Assembly (NCBI RefSeq): GCF_947494015.1
Contig: NZ_CANLTL010000021.1
Coordinates: 1-51,205 of the forward strand
Direction of reading: 5' to 3'
Origin: an uncultured Cellulomonas sp.
GTDB taxonomy: Bacteria > Actinomycetota > Actinomycetes > Actinomycetales > Cellulomonadaceae
DNA length: 51,205 bases
Shown: piece by piece, positions 1 through 9,892 of the stretch
Position numbering within the stretch: the stretch's first letter is position 1
Layout of the letters: each line of letters begins with the position of its first letter
Made by a program: the position numbers and the translations under genes
Notes under the pieces: model-generated
What the model was told of the DNA's origin: nothing
The model's input: the letters and a program-made list of their open reading frames with translations, nothing else
Databases searched by the model: none

Positions 1-63
1 GTCACCAACACCACCAACACCTTCACCGACGGCACCGGCGTCACCATCTCCCGCGGCTGGTGA
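1..63 (+). CDS. C-terminal end of a truncated, unidentified gene
   Basis: Only the last 20 codons lie in the window; the frame is open from base 1 and ends at TGA 61-63. The visible tail is rich in Thr, Asn and Gly (TNTTNTFTDGTG) and ends in SRGW. This composition resembles secreted or beta-rich proteins, but no domain can be recognised and I assign no function. A strong hairpin follows at 138-170, consistent with this being the true gene end. The next gene, a sugar-phosphate transferase, is convergent. Confidence 0.5.
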   Translation, partial: VTNTTNTFTDGTGVTISRGW

Positions 64-137
64 CCACCCCGCCACCGCCTGCTGGCACGGACCCCGGGTG
101 GGCGACCTGTCCCGTCGGCTCGCACCCACCACGCAGC

Positions 138-170
138 AGGGCCGGGACGCTCGTCGAGCGTCCCGGCCCT
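138..170. terminator. Bidirectional hairpin terminator
   Basis: Perfect 16-bp inverted repeat (138-153 and 155-170) lying between two convergent genes. There is no T-tract, as is usual in very GC-rich actinobacteria, so it may serve both strands. Confidence 0.6.
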
Positions 171-204
171 GCCGGCCGTCCGGGGCCGATGGCCCCGGGG
201 GTGA

Positions 205-1740
205 TCAGTACGCCCCGGATCCCGCGAACACCGCACGACCCGTCTTCCACAGGATCATCAGGTCCATCGCGACCGACCAGTTGTCCACGTAGCGCAGGTC
301 GAGGCGCACGGCCTCGTCCCAGCTCAGGTCGGAGCGGCCGCTGACCTGCCACAGGCCGGTCAGGCCGGGCTTGACGTGCAGGCGGCGCTGCACCATGTCG
401 GGGTACGCCTCGACCTCGGCGACGAGCGGCGGACGCGGGCCGACGAGCGACATGTCGCCGCGCACCACGTTGAACAGCTGGGGCAGCTCGTCGATGGAGT
501 ACCGGCGCAGCACGCGACCGACCGGGGTCACGCGGGGGTCGTGACGCATCTTGAACAGCAGGCCCTGGCCCTCGTTCTGCTCGAGCAGCAGGTCGCGCCG
601 CGCGTCGGCGTCCAGGTACATGCTGCGCAGCTTCCAGATGGTGAACGTCGAGCCGTCGACGCCCACCCGGGTCTGGCGGTAGAACGCGGGTCCCTCGGAG
701 GTCAACCGGACCGCCAGGGCAGCGGCCCCGATCAGCGGCGACAGCGCGAGCAGGCCGAGCGTGGCCACCGTCCGGTCCAGGACCGTCTTGGCGACCAGCC
801 TGCGGCGCGGGGCGCCGATCTCGACCTCGAGCAGCGACAGGCCCGCCGTCGGGCGGACGGACAGGCGCGGGCCGGTGACCTCGATGAGGTCCGGCGCGAC
901 GACGAGCTGGGCCGGGGTGCGGCCGAGCGCCCAGGACAGCCGCCGCAGGGCGCCACCGCTGAGGTAGTGCCCGGCCACGATGACGACGTCGATCGCGTTG
1001 TCGACGACCACCTGCGGGACCTCGGAGATCGCGCCGAGCACCGGCTGACCGCCCATGGGCGCCTTGTTGTCCAGCGACGGCAGGCACACACCGGTGACCT
1101 GGTAGCCGTGGTGCGGGGCGAGCGACAGCTCCCCGACGACCTGCTCGACGGCGCTCGGCTCGCCGACCACGACCGTGCGCATCATGGCCTCGCCGGCGGC
1201 GCGACGGTGGTGCAGGTGGTGGCGGTGACCGTGCCGGGCCAGGCTCGCGGCGACCACGAGCGCGGGCACGCCGGCGAAGACGGCCAGCCGCGGGATGTCG
1301 ATCTCGAAGGTGAACGCCGCGGCCATCAGCCCGACCGCGACCAGCGAGCCGCCGCGCAGCACGGCCTGGAACTCGGCCGGGCCGTCACCCATGCCGTCCG
1401 CGTCGTAGCCGCGGAACACCGCGACCATCAGCACGAACAGGGCGGCGGCTCCGAGCGTCCAGGCCACCGAGGTGACGGTCACGCCCATCAGCGGCACGAG
1501 CAGCGCGGCACCGACGAGCAGCGCCACGACGGCGTCCAGCACGATCGTGGTGCGGACGTAGCCGCGCGCCACGATCCGCCACCGTCGCTCGTTGGCGTCC
1601 CGCGGGAGCTCGCGGCTCTCGTCTGCGGGCGGGTCGAACGGCTGAGCGGAGGCCCAGGATCGGCGGACGCCTGCGGCCCGACCACGACGGTCGCCCGAAG
1701 AATCGATCCACTCGACATCCCGGCCTACGGTCAACGTCAC
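205..1740 (-). CDS. Exopolysaccharide polyprenyl-phosphate sugar-phosphotransferase
   Basis: A 511-aa membrane enzyme expected to move a sugar phosphate from a UDP-sugar onto undecaprenyl phosphate, the first step of surface polysaccharide assembly (WbaP/WcaJ, bacterial sugar transferase family). The N-terminal half carries about four hydrophobic segments (residues ~64-170) followed by a CoA-binding-like domain. The C-terminal catalytic domain (about 305-505) shows the family signatures KLRSM, SIDELPQLFNV, GDMSLVGPRPP and KPGLTGLWQVSGR. The start is GTG; an in-frame TAG lies 15 nt upstream, so no longer form is possible. The sugar is not predictable. It is convergent with the preceding gene fragment, and its upstream region carries GGGTGAA elements at 1819-1867. 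Confidence 0.93.
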   Translation of the reverse strand: MTLTVGRDVEWIDSSGDRRGRAAGVRRSWASAQPFDPPADESRELPRDANERRWRIVARGYVRTTIVLDAVVALLVGAALLVPLMGVTVTSVAWTLGAAALFVLMVAVFRGYDADGMGDGPAEFQAVLRGGSLVAVGLMAAAFTFEIDIPRLAVFAGVPALVVAASLARHGHRHHLHHRRAAGEAMMRTVVVGEPSAVEQVVGELSLAPHHGYQVTGVCLPSLDNKAPMGGQPVLGAISEVPQVVVDNAIDVVIVAGHYLSGGALRRLSWALGRTPAQLVVAPDLIEVTGPRLSVRPTAGLSLLEVEIGAPRRRLVAKTVLDRTVATLGLLALSPLIGAAALAVRLTSEGPAFYRQTRVGVDGSTFTIWKLRSMYLDADARRDLLLEQNEGQGLLFKMRHDPRVTPVGRVLRRYSIDELPQLFNVVRGDMSLVGPRPPLVAEVEAYPDMVQRRLHVKPGLTGLWQVSGRSDLSWDEAVRLDLRYVDNWSVAMDLMILWKTGRAVFAGSGAY

Positions 1741-1818
1741 GACAGATACCCATCCCTACATCGTCTTCGTGGGGCCTTTGGGAGCGTAACGGGGGTGCGG
1801 CGCCCTCGTCCGGCCACC

Positions 1819-1867
1819 GGGTGAGTTTTCACCCTCCCGGCGCGGGGGCGTCGGGCGAACTTCACCC
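1819..1867 (-). promoter_or_regulatory. Possible operator region with GGGTGAA repeats
   Basis: The palindrome GGGTGA-N4-TCACCC (1819-1834) and a second TTCACCC (1861-1867) lie 80-125 bp upstream of the sugar transferase start. The same heptamer occurs in three other upstream regions of this window. Function is inferred only. Confidence 0.3.
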
Positions 1868-1877
1868 GTTCGAACGC

Positions 1878-2495
1878 TCAGGCCTTCGGTTCCCGCGTGT
1901 GCAACACGAGCTGGGCGGCGTGCAGTCCCTGTGTGAGCAGCATCTCCACGGCGTCGGCCGCCGCATCCACCAGGAACGGCAGCTCCTTGCGCTCCGTGCC
2001 ACCGAAGTCCTTGAGCACAAAGTCGGCCGCGTCCATCCGTCCCGGCGGGCGGCCGACGCCGACGCGCACCCGGACGTAGTCCTTGGTCCCCAGCGCCTTG
2101 GTGATGTCCCGCAGCCCGTTGTGCCCGCCCTCGCCGCCGCCCTTCTTCAGCCGGACGTCGGCGAACGGGATGTCCAGCTCGTCGTGCACGACGACGACCT
2201 GCTCGGGCGTGAGCCCGAAGTACTGCACCAGGCCGGCGACCGGCCCGCCGGACACGTTCATGTACGTCGACGGCTTGGCCAGCACCACGCGCGGCCCGGG
2301 CACACCACCGGGGCCGACGCCGAGCCGGGCCTCGGCCGTGGCCGCGCGCGCACCGCCGATGGAGCGGCTGGAGAAGCCTGCCCCGGCGCGGGTCGCGAGC
2401 TCGTCGAGCACCATCTGACCGACGTTGTGGCGGTTGCCCGCGTACGCCGGCCCGGGGTTGCCCAGACCGACCACGAGCCACAGGCCGTCGGTCAT
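1878..2495 (-). CDS. pth: Peptidyl-tRNA hydrolase
   Basis: A 205-aa cytoplasmic esterase that releases tRNA from peptidyl-tRNAs dropped by stalled ribosomes. The bacterial Pth family is seen from the N-terminal [17 protein letters not shown], with the catalytic His at residue 23, then [19 protein letters not shown] and [13 protein letters not shown]. The frame remains open further upstream, but the ATG at 2495 is chosen because GAGGAG lies 6 nt before it and the family motif starts immediately after. It lies downstream of rplY in the same direction, the usual actinobacterial order, but a strong hairpin separates the two. Confidence 0.96.
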   Translation of the reverse strand: MTDGLWLVVGLGNPGPAYAGNRHNVGQMVLDELATRAGAGFSSRSIGGARAATAEARLGVGPGGVPGPRVVLAKPSTYMNVSGGPVAGLVQYFGLTPEQVVVVHDELDIPFADVRLKKGGGEGGHNGLRDITKALGTKDYVRVRVGVGRPPGRMDAADFVLKDFGGTERKELPFLVDAAADAVEMLLTQGLHAAQLVLHTREPKA

Positions 2496-2567
2496 GTCAC
2501 TCCTCGCGGGGACGTCGTGCGCTGGTGCGCGGATCGGGTCGGTCACGGTCGACCGGTGGTGTCACGC

Positions 2568-2604
2568 CGCAGCGCCCGGACCGGCGGCCGGTCCGGGCGC
2601 TGCG
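2568..2604 (-). terminator. Hairpin terminator after rplY
   Basis: Perfect 17-bp inverted repeat (2568-2584 / 2588-2604) with a 3-nt loop, between rplY and pth. It probably ends the rplY transcript. Confidence 0.65.
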
Positions 2605-2643
2605 CGCGTCAGCCGGCGGGAGCCGCCGGTACCCTGCGGACGA

Positions 2644-3300
2644 TCAGGACTCGTCGCCCGCGGCGGACTCGCCGGTCTCGCCCTCGCCGGCGGACGCGGC
2701 GGACTGCTCGGCGGCCAGCTCGGCGTCGGCGGCCGCGGCCGCCTCGTCCTCGGCGGTGGCGCGCGGCTCGGACACGGTCACGACGACCGTCTCCGGCGCG
2801 AGTGCGAGGGTCGCGTCGCCGGGCAGGGTGAGCTCACCGGCGGTGATCTGCGTGCCGTCGGTCAGGCCTTCGACGGAGACCTCGATGTACTCGGGCAGGT
2901 TGGTGGCGTCGGCCTCGAGGCTGATCTGCTGCGTCTCGACGACGTGGATGGTGCCCGCGGCGGACTCGCCGGTGACGTGCACCGGGACGTCCACGGAGAT
3001 CTTCTCGCCGCGGTTCACGACCAGCAGGTCGAGGTGCTCGATGGCCTCGTTGCGCATGGGGTCGCGCTGCACGTCCTTGGCGATGGCGAGCTGGACGCCG
3101 CCGTCGAGCTGGATCTCGAACAGCGCGTTCGCCGAGTGCTTGAGCGCGAGGAACGTCTCGTGGCCCGGCAGCGAGACGTGCACGGGGTCGGTCCCGTGCC
3201 CGTACAGGACGGCGGGGATGAGGCCGGCGCGACGGGTGCGGCGGGCCGCACCCTTGCCGAAGTCGGTGCGGGCGATGGCGACCAGCTTGGTCTCGGACAC
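2644..3300 (-). CDS. rplY: 50S ribosomal protein L25/general stress protein Ctc
   Basis: A 218-aa long-form L25 (TL5/CTC type) that binds 5S rRNA in the large subunit. It has the N-terminal L25 fold (TKLVAIARTDFGKGAARR, LIPAVLYGHG) and a C-terminal beta domain, then an acidic Ala/Glu-rich tail of about 35 residues. The frame extends to 3369, but the GTG at 3300 is chosen because GAGGAG sits 6 nt upstream and the family N-terminus begins there. An apparent 5' leader of about 200 nt with hairpins precedes it. It sits between prs and pth, as in mycobacteria. Confidence 0.95.
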   Translation of the reverse strand: MSETKLVAIARTDFGKGAARRTRRAGLIPAVLYGHGTDPVHVSLPGHETFLALKHSANALFEIQLDGGVQLAIAKDVQRDPMRNEAIEHLDLLVVNRGEKISVDVPVHVTGESAAGTIHVVETQQISLEADATNLPEYIEVSVEGLTDGTQITAGELTLPGDATLALAPETVVVTVSEPRATAEDEAAAAADAELAAEQSAASAGEGETGESAAGDES

Positions 3301-3513
3301 GAAGATCTCCTCGAGGGCGATGGGGGACGGCACGGGCGGTGGCCTCGACGCGGGGCGCAGGACGGGCACGCGCGAGGGCGACCGCCAGGTCGATCACGGA
3401 GTCGTGGCCGGATGGACGCCCTGCGTCCGCCCGGTCGCGGCGGTCCGCACCTCACCGCTCACGCGGTGGGGGGCCCGTCCGACGTCCCTCGCCGAGGCAA
3501 CCTGATGAGTCTA
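3301..3513 (-). promoter_or_regulatory. rplY promoter and long 5' leader
   Basis: A -10 box TAGACT on the minus strand (3508-3513) predicts a start near 3501 and a leader of about 200 nt. The leader contains a 6-bp hairpin with a 4-nt loop (3453-3468) and ends in the rplY ribosome-binding site GAGGAG (3307-3312). A leader this long before a ribosomal protein gene could be autoregulatory. Apart from this leader and the prs terminator, the 334-bp gap 3301-3634 shows nothing. Confidence 0.4.
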
Positions 3514-3558
3514 CCCGGCGGGCGGGCGGGTGGGAAACGCCGGCCCGCCACGACGCGC

Positions 3559-3594
3559 GACGGCGGCCTCGGCACGGTGCCGCCGGCCGCCGTC
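3559..3594 (-). terminator. Hairpin terminator after prs
   Basis: Nine-bp arms (3559-3567 / 3586-3594) enclose a nested 5-bp hairpin, about 40 bp past the prs stop codon. Confidence 0.5.
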
Positions 3595-3634
3595 GGGCGT
3601 CGCGGTGAGCGGAGCGGCCGGGTCGGGCCGACGC

Positions 3635-4630
3635 TCAGGCGTTGCCGTCGAAGAGCGAGGTCACCGAGCCGTCGTCGAACACCTGGCGGATGGCGCGGGC
3701 GATCAGCGGGGCGATCGACAGCGTCGTCAGCTGCGGGAACTGGCGGTCGTCCGGGATCGGCAGGGTGTCGGAGACGACGACCTCGGAGATCCGGGAGTTC
3801 TTGAGCCGGTCGACCGCGGGGCCGGAGAGGATCGCGTGCGTCGACGCCACGATGACGTCGGCCGCGCCGTGCTCGAACAGCGCCTCGGCCGCCTGCACGA
3901 TCGTGCCGCCGGTGTCGATCATGTCGTCCACCAGCACGCAGGTGCGGCCGGTGACGTCACCGACGAGCTCGTGGACCTTGACCTGGTTCGGGACGCTGGG
4001 GTCGCGGCGCTTGTGGATGATCGCGAGCGGGGCGCCGAGGCGGTCCGACCACTGGTCGGCCAGCCGCACCCGGCCGGCGTCCGGCGAGACGACGGTCAGC
4101 TTGCTGACGTCCACCCGGCTGCGCACGTAGGACGCGAGCAGGGGCAGCGCCATGAGGTGGTCGACGGGGCCGTTGAAGAACCCCTGGATCTGCGAGGTGT
4201 GCAGGTCCACGCTCATCAGCCGGTCAGCGCCTGCGGTCTTGAACAGGTCGGCCATCAGCCGGGCCGAGATCGGCTCCCGGCCGCGGTGCTTCTTGTCCTG
4301 CCGGGAGTAGCCGTAGAACGGCATGATCACGGTGATCGTCTTGGCCGAGGCCCGCTTGAGCGCGTCGACCATGAGCAGCTGCTCCATGATCCACTCGTTG
4401 ATCGGGGCGGTGTGGCTCTGCAGGACGAACGCGTCGGACCCGCGCACCGACTCACCGAACCGGACGTAGATCTCGCCGTTGGCGAAGTCGTACGCCGTCG
4501 TGGGCACGAGGTCGGTGCCCAGCTCGCGGGACACCGCGGCGGCGAGCGTGGGGTGGGCCCGGCCGGAGACGAGCACCAGCCGCTTCTCCCCGTCCATGCC
4601 GCTGGTCGTGCTGGTCGCTAGGGCGGTCAT
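3635..4630 (-). CDS. prs: Ribose-phosphate pyrophosphokinase
   Basis: A 331-aa cytoplasmic enzyme making PRPP from ribose 5-phosphate and ATP for nucleotide, His and Trp synthesis, and in actinobacteria for decaprenyl-phospho-arabinose-type precursors. It has the ATP-binding flexible loop [20 protein letters not shown], the catalytic [13 protein letters not shown] segment and the PRPP loop [12 protein letters not shown]. Its ATG overlaps the glmU stop codon (ATGA, 4627-4630), so the two are very probably cotranscribed and translationally coupled. Confidence 0.97.
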   Translation of the reverse strand: MTALATSTTSGMDGEKRLVLVSGRAHPTLAAAVSRELGTDLVPTTAYDFANGEIYVRFGESVRGSDAFVLQSHTAPINEWIMEQLLMVDALKRASAKTITVIMPFYGYSRQDKKHRGREPISARLMADLFKTAGADRLMSVDLHTSQIQGFFNGPVDHLMALPLLASYVRSRVDVSKLTVVSPDAGRVRLADQWSDRLGAPLAIIHKRRDPSVPNQVKVHELVGDVTGRTCVLVDDMIDTGGTIVQAAEALFEHGAADVIVASTHAILSGPAVDRLKNSRISEVVVSDTLPIPDDRQFPQLTTLSIAPLIARAIRQVFDDGSVTSLFDGNA

Positions 4631-6300
4631 CGTGCGCTGTCCTTGCTGTCGGCGGGCGTGTGCGGAGCGGAAGCCGGGTGCGAGGTGTCGGCGGCCGCCG
4701 GCAGGGTGGGCGGCGCGCCGGGCACGGTGGCCTGCGCGGCCGCGCCGGCCCGGGCCCGCTCGGCACGCGCCTGCGGCGACAGCTCCTCGTCGTCACCCCG
4801 GTCGGCCAGGGCGCGGGCGGCGGCGTCGGCGGCGGGCGTGCCGGCACGGCTGCGCGTCACCCAGCCCTCGATGTTGCGCTGCGAGCCCGCGCTGACGGCG
4901 AGGGCGCCGGGCGGCACGTCGCGGCGGATCACGGATCCGGCGCCGGTGTAGGCGCCGTCGCCGACGGTGACCGGCGCGACGAACATGTTGTCCGAGCCGG
5001 TGCGGGCGTACGAGCCGATGGTCGTGTGGTGCTTGGCCACGCCGTCGTAGTTGACGAACACGCTGGCCGCGCCGATGTTGGTCTGCTCGCCGATGGTCGC
5101 GTCGCCGACGTAGGACAGGTGCGGGACCTTCGAGCCGCTGCCGATCCGCGCGTTCTTGGTCTCGACGAAGGTGCCGATCTTGGCGTCGTCGCCCAGCACG
5201 GTGCCCGGGCGCAGGTAGGCGAACGGGCCCACGGTCGCGCCGGCGCCGATCACCGCGTCCGACCCGTGCGTGCGGACCACGGAGGCGTGCTCGCCCACCG
5301 TGACGTCGGTCAGCGTGGTGTCCGGGCCGACCGTCGCGGCCGAGCCGACCACGGTGTGCCCGTGCAGCTGCGTGCCGGGCAGCAGGGTGACGTCCTGCTC
5401 GAGCACGACGTCGACGTCGACCCAGGTGGTGGCGGGGTCGACGACGGTCACCCCGGCGCGCATCCACCCGTCCAGCACCCGCCGGTTCAGCTCGGCACGC
5501 AGCACGGCGAGCTGGGCCCGGTCGTTGACGCCCTCGACGAGCTGCGGGTCGTCGGTCTGCACCGCGCGGACGGCGCCGCCGTCGGCGTGCGCGAGCGCGA
5601 GCACGTCGGTCAGGTACACCTCGCCCTGCGCGTTGTCCCGACCCAGCCGGCCGAGTGCGCCGCGCAGCACCCCGGAGTCGAAGACGTAGACCGAGGAGTT
5701 GATCTCGGTGATGGCGAGCTGGTCGGCGTCGGCGTCTTTCTGCTCGACGACGGCGACGACCTGGCCGGTCGCCGGGTCGCGCACGACGCGCCCGTAGCCG
5801 GTCGGGTCCGGCACCTGGGTGGTCAGGACCGTGACGGCGTTGCCGTCGGCCGCGTGCGCGGCGAGGAGCTGGTCGAGGGTCGCGCCGTCGAGCAGCGGGA
5901 CGTCCCCGGCGACGACGACGACGGGGCCCTCGAGCTGGGGGGCGGACGCCGGCTCGGCGAGCCGCTGCTCGCGGTCGGCCTCGACGGCCAGACCGGCGTG
6001 GGCGGCGGCGTCCAGGGTGGACAGCGCGCACTGGACCGCACGGCCGGTGCCCGGGACGTCGTCCTGGTCGGCGATCAGGACGCCGGACTGCAGCTCGCGG
6101 GCGTGCGCGACCACCTGGTCGCGCGCGTGCCGGACGACGACCACGACGCGGCCGGGGCTGAGCTCGGCGGCCGCGGTCATGGCGTGCCCGAGCATCGAGC
6201 GCCCACCGAGCGTGTGCAGAACCTTGGGGGTGGCGGATCGCATGCGGGTGCCCTCACCAGCGGCGAGGACGATGACGGCGGCGGGCCGGGGGTGGGTCAC
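4627..6300 (-). CDS. glmU: Bifunctional GlcNAc-1-phosphate uridyltransferase / GlcN-1-phosphate acetyltransferase
   Basis: A 557-aa enzyme that acetylates glucosamine 1-phosphate and then makes UDP-GlcNAc, the precursor of peptidoglycan. The N-terminal nucleotidyltransferase domain opens with [12 protein letters not shown] (about residues 10-21). A left-handed beta-helix acetyltransferase domain occupies about 270-480 ([15 protein letters not shown] near the active site). About 65 Ala/Pro-rich residues follow the helix, probably a disordered tail. The start is GTG. It forms an operon with prs and lies downstream of tRNA-Gln. A plausible -10 box (TAGAGT) lies on the minus strand near 6367-6372. 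Confidence 0.97.
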   Translation of the reverse strand: MTHPRPAAVIVLAAGEGTRMRSATPKVLHTLGGRSMLGHAMTAAAELSPGRVVVVVRHARDQVVAHARELQSGVLIADQDDVPGTGRAVQCALSTLDAAAHAGLAVEADREQRLAEPASAPQLEGPVVVVAGDVPLLDGATLDQLLAAHAADGNAVTVLTTQVPDPTGYGRVVRDPATGQVVAVVEQKDADADQLAITEINSSVYVFDSGVLRGALGRLGRDNAQGEVYLTDVLALAHADGGAVRAVQTDDPQLVEGVNDRAQLAVLRAELNRRVLDGWMRAGVTVVDPATTWVDVDVVLEQDVTLLPGTQLHGHTVVGSAATVGPDTTLTDVTVGEHASVVRTHGSDAVIGAGATVGPFAYLRPGTVLGDDAKIGTFVETKNARIGSGSKVPHLSYVGDATIGEQTNIGAASVFVNYDGVAKHHTTIGSYARTGSDNMFVAPVTVGDGAYTGAGSVIRRDVPPGALAVSAGSQRNIEGWVTRSRAGTPAADAAARALADRGDDEELSPQARAERARAGAAAQATVPGAPPTLPAAADTSHPASAPHTPADSKDSAR

Positions 6301-6409
6301 GAGGTGAGACTCCGGTCGTCAGGTGCCCGAGGGGACCCGGGGTGCGGCGGGTGTGACGCGCGGCCACTCTACCGGGGCGCGGGTGCTGGCCCGGTCGGGC
6401 GGCCGGCGG

Positions 6410-6481
6410 CTCCGCCCCCAGGATTCGAACCCGGACTGCAAGGCACCAAAGGCCTGCGTGCTGCCGTTACACCAGGGCGGA
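6410..6481 (-). tRNA. tRNA-Gln (anticodon TTG)
   Basis: A 72-nt cloverleaf on the minus strand. The acceptor stem TCCGCCC/GGGCGGA pairs fully, the T-arm carries TTCGAAT, and the 7-nt anticodon loop CTTTGGT gives anticodon TTG. The first anticodon-stem pair (27-43) appears to be a C-T mismatch. The terminal CCA is not encoded. A -10-like CAGACT lies upstream at 6514-6519. Confidence 0.93.
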
Positions 6482-6522
6482 CCGGCCCCCGCGCGGCGGG
6501 GCGACCGTCGCCAAGTCTGCCA

Positions 6523-6574
6523 GCCGGCGCACCGCCGGCCGTCCGGCGCCGGCGGGGCACGGCATGATGGCCGG
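6523..6574 (+). promoter_or_regulatory. TetR gene promoter with possible operator
   Basis: -10 box CATGAT (6563-6568) is exactly 6 nt before the GTG, the leaderless layout seen across the window. The 8-bp inverted repeat GCCGGCGC/GCGCCGGC (6523-6530 / 6546-6553) covers the -35 area and could be the autoregulatory operator. Confidence 0.4.
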
Positions 6575-7246
6575 GTGGCCCCGGACAGCAAGCGCGCCCC
6601 GCGCGCCCGCATGACGGGCACCGAGCGCCGGGAGCAGCTGCTCGACGTGTCCCGGTCCCTGTTCGCCCAGAAGGGCTTCGAGGGGACCAGCGTCGAGGAG
6701 GTCGCCGCCCGCGCGAAGGTGTCCAAGCCCGTGGTGTACGAGCACTTCGGCGGCAAGGAGGGCATCTACGCCGTCGTCGTGGACCGGGAGATCCGTGCGC
6801 TGACCGGCGCGCTGACCGACGCCCTGACCGCCGGAGGTCACCCGAAGGCGTTGCTCGAGCGGACGACGCTGGCCCTGCTGACGTACATCGAGCAGAACAC
6901 CGACGGCTTCCGGATCCTGGTGCGCGACTCCCCCGTGGCGCAGGCGACGGGCACCTTCTCCAGCCTGATCGGGGACGTCGCGACCCAGGTCGAGCACCTG
7001 CTCGCCGACCAGTTCACCAAGCAGGGCCTGGACCCGCGCACCGCACCCATCTACGCGCGGATGCTGGTCGGCATGGTTGCGCTGACCGGGCAGCACTGGC
7101 TCGACTCGCGCAGCCCCGCCAAGGCCGACGTCGCCGCGCACCTGGTGAACCTCGCCTGGAACGGCCTGAGCAGCCTCGAGCGGCGCCCCACGCTCACCCC
7201 GGTCACCGCGGCGGCCGCCGCCACGGCAGCACCGACGCACGGCTGA
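6575..7246 (+). CDS. TetR/AcrR family transcriptional regulator
   Basis: A 223-aa DNA-binding repressor-type protein. The N-terminal helix-turn-helix (about residues 15-65) reads QLLDVSRSLFAQKGFEGTSVEEVAARAKVSKPVVYEHFGGKEGIY, here shown only as the family signature region, followed by an all-helical ligand-binding domain of about 140 residues. The ligand is unknown. GTG 6575 is preferred because of the perfectly spaced -10 box; ATG 6611 would give 211 aa. A TetR gene next to glmU is also found in mycobacteria (Rv1019), so this is probably a conserved regulator rather than a recent arrival. Confidence 0.9.
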   Translation: MAPDSKRAPRARMTGTERREQLLDVSRSLFAQKGFEGTSVEEVAARAKVSKPVVYEHFGGKEGIYAVVVDREIRALTGALTDALTAGGHPKALLERTTLALLTYIEQNTDGFRILVRDSPVAQATGTFSSLIGDVATQVEHLLADQFTKQGLDPRTAPIYARMLVGMVALTGQHWLDSRSPAKADVAAHLVNLAWNGLSSLERRPTLTPVTAAAAATAAPTHG

Positions 7247-7272
7247 CCACGCGGCCGGAGCACCGGCGGCGG

Positions 7273-7300
7273 TATCTCGACATCAAGGTAATGTCGCGGC
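7273..7300 (+). promoter_or_regulatory. MarR gene promoter and operator
   Basis: Imperfect palindrome TATCTCGA-CA-TCAAGGTA (7273-7290; 6 of 8 positions symmetric). It runs into the -10 box TAATGT (7289-7294), which is exactly 6 nt before the ATG. The overlap suggests autorepression of a leaderless transcript. Confidence 0.55.
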
Positions 7301-7810
7301 ATGGCACCGCCCAGCGACCGCGAGGACGAGGTCGACCGCATCGTGGCCGCCTGGCGGCGCGAGCGTCCGGACCTGGACGTGGAGCCGCTCACGGTGCTGT
7401 CCCGGGTGACCCGGCTGGCCCGGCACCTGGACCTGGCCCGGCGCGCGTCGTTCGCCCGGCACGACCTGGAGCCGTGGGAGTTCGACGTGCTGTCCGCGCT
7501 GCGTCGCGACGGCGCGCCGTACCAGCTGTCCCCCGGTGCCCTGCTGACCCAGACCCTGGTCACGTCCGGCACGATGACGAACCGCATCGACCGGCTCGCC
7601 GAGCGTGGGCTGGTGCGGCGCGAGCCGTCCCCGGCGGACCGGCGCGGGGTGCTGGTCCGGCTGACCGACGAGGGCCGGGCGCGCGTGGACGCGGCCATGT
7701 CCGACCTGCTCGACGTCGAGAGCTCGCTGCTGGCCGGGCTGGGCACCCCGGGCCGCGCCCAGCTCGCCGACCTGCTGCGCGACGTGGTCGCACCGTTCGA
7801 CGCGGAGTAG
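7301..7810 (+). CDS. MarR family transcriptional regulator
   Basis: A 169-aa winged-helix protein. The recognition region LLTQTLVTSGTMTNRIDRLAERGLV (about residues 80-104, here over the usual motif) and the wing REPSPADRRGVLVRLTDEG are typical of MarR. The N-terminal 30 residues are charged and helical. It stands alone between a TetR gene and the convergent ABC-F gene, so its only evident target is its own promoter. The effector is unknown. Confidence 0.92.
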   Translation: MAPPSDREDEVDRIVAAWRRERPDLDVEPLTVLSRVTRLARHLDLARRASFARHDLEPWEFDVLSALRRDGAPYQLSPGALLTQTLVTSGTMTNRIDRLAERGLVRREPSPADRRGVLVRLTDEGRARVDAAMSDLLDVESSLLAGLGTPGRAQLADLLRDVVAPFDAE

Positions 7811-7841
7811 CGCCCCGCGGGGCACGGCTCGCCGGCGGGCG

Positions 7842-9695
<1,854 letters not shown>

Positions 9696-9710
9696 CGGTA
9701 CGTCCTCGTG

Positions 9711-9727
9711 GGTCGGTCGGTCGGTCG
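9711..9727 (-). repeat. (GGTC)4 tetranucleotide repeat
   Basis: Four perfect GGTC units plus one base, 16-32 bp upstream of the ABC-F start codon, next to the ribosome-binding region. Short but potentially unstable. Confidence 0.6.
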
Positions 9728-9782
9728 CGGCACCCCGCGCGGGCGGCGGGCCGCCGAGCAAGGGTAGGCGCCGCACCGGGCC

Positions 9783-9831
9783 GGGTCGCACCGGCCGGTC
9801 CGGGCCGGTCCGGTCCCGGCCGGTGCGACCC
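9783..9831 (-). terminator. Hairpin terminator after ispE
   Basis: Perfect 16-bp arms (9783-9798 / 9816-9831) with a 17-nt GC-rich loop, about 60 bp past the ispE stop codon. A second weaker hairpin lies at about 9852-9883. Confidence 0.6.
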
Positions 9832-9892
9832 GCGCGCCCCACCGGGTCCGGCCGACCGTCGGCGCCCGACGCCGGGCGGTCGGACCGTGGGG

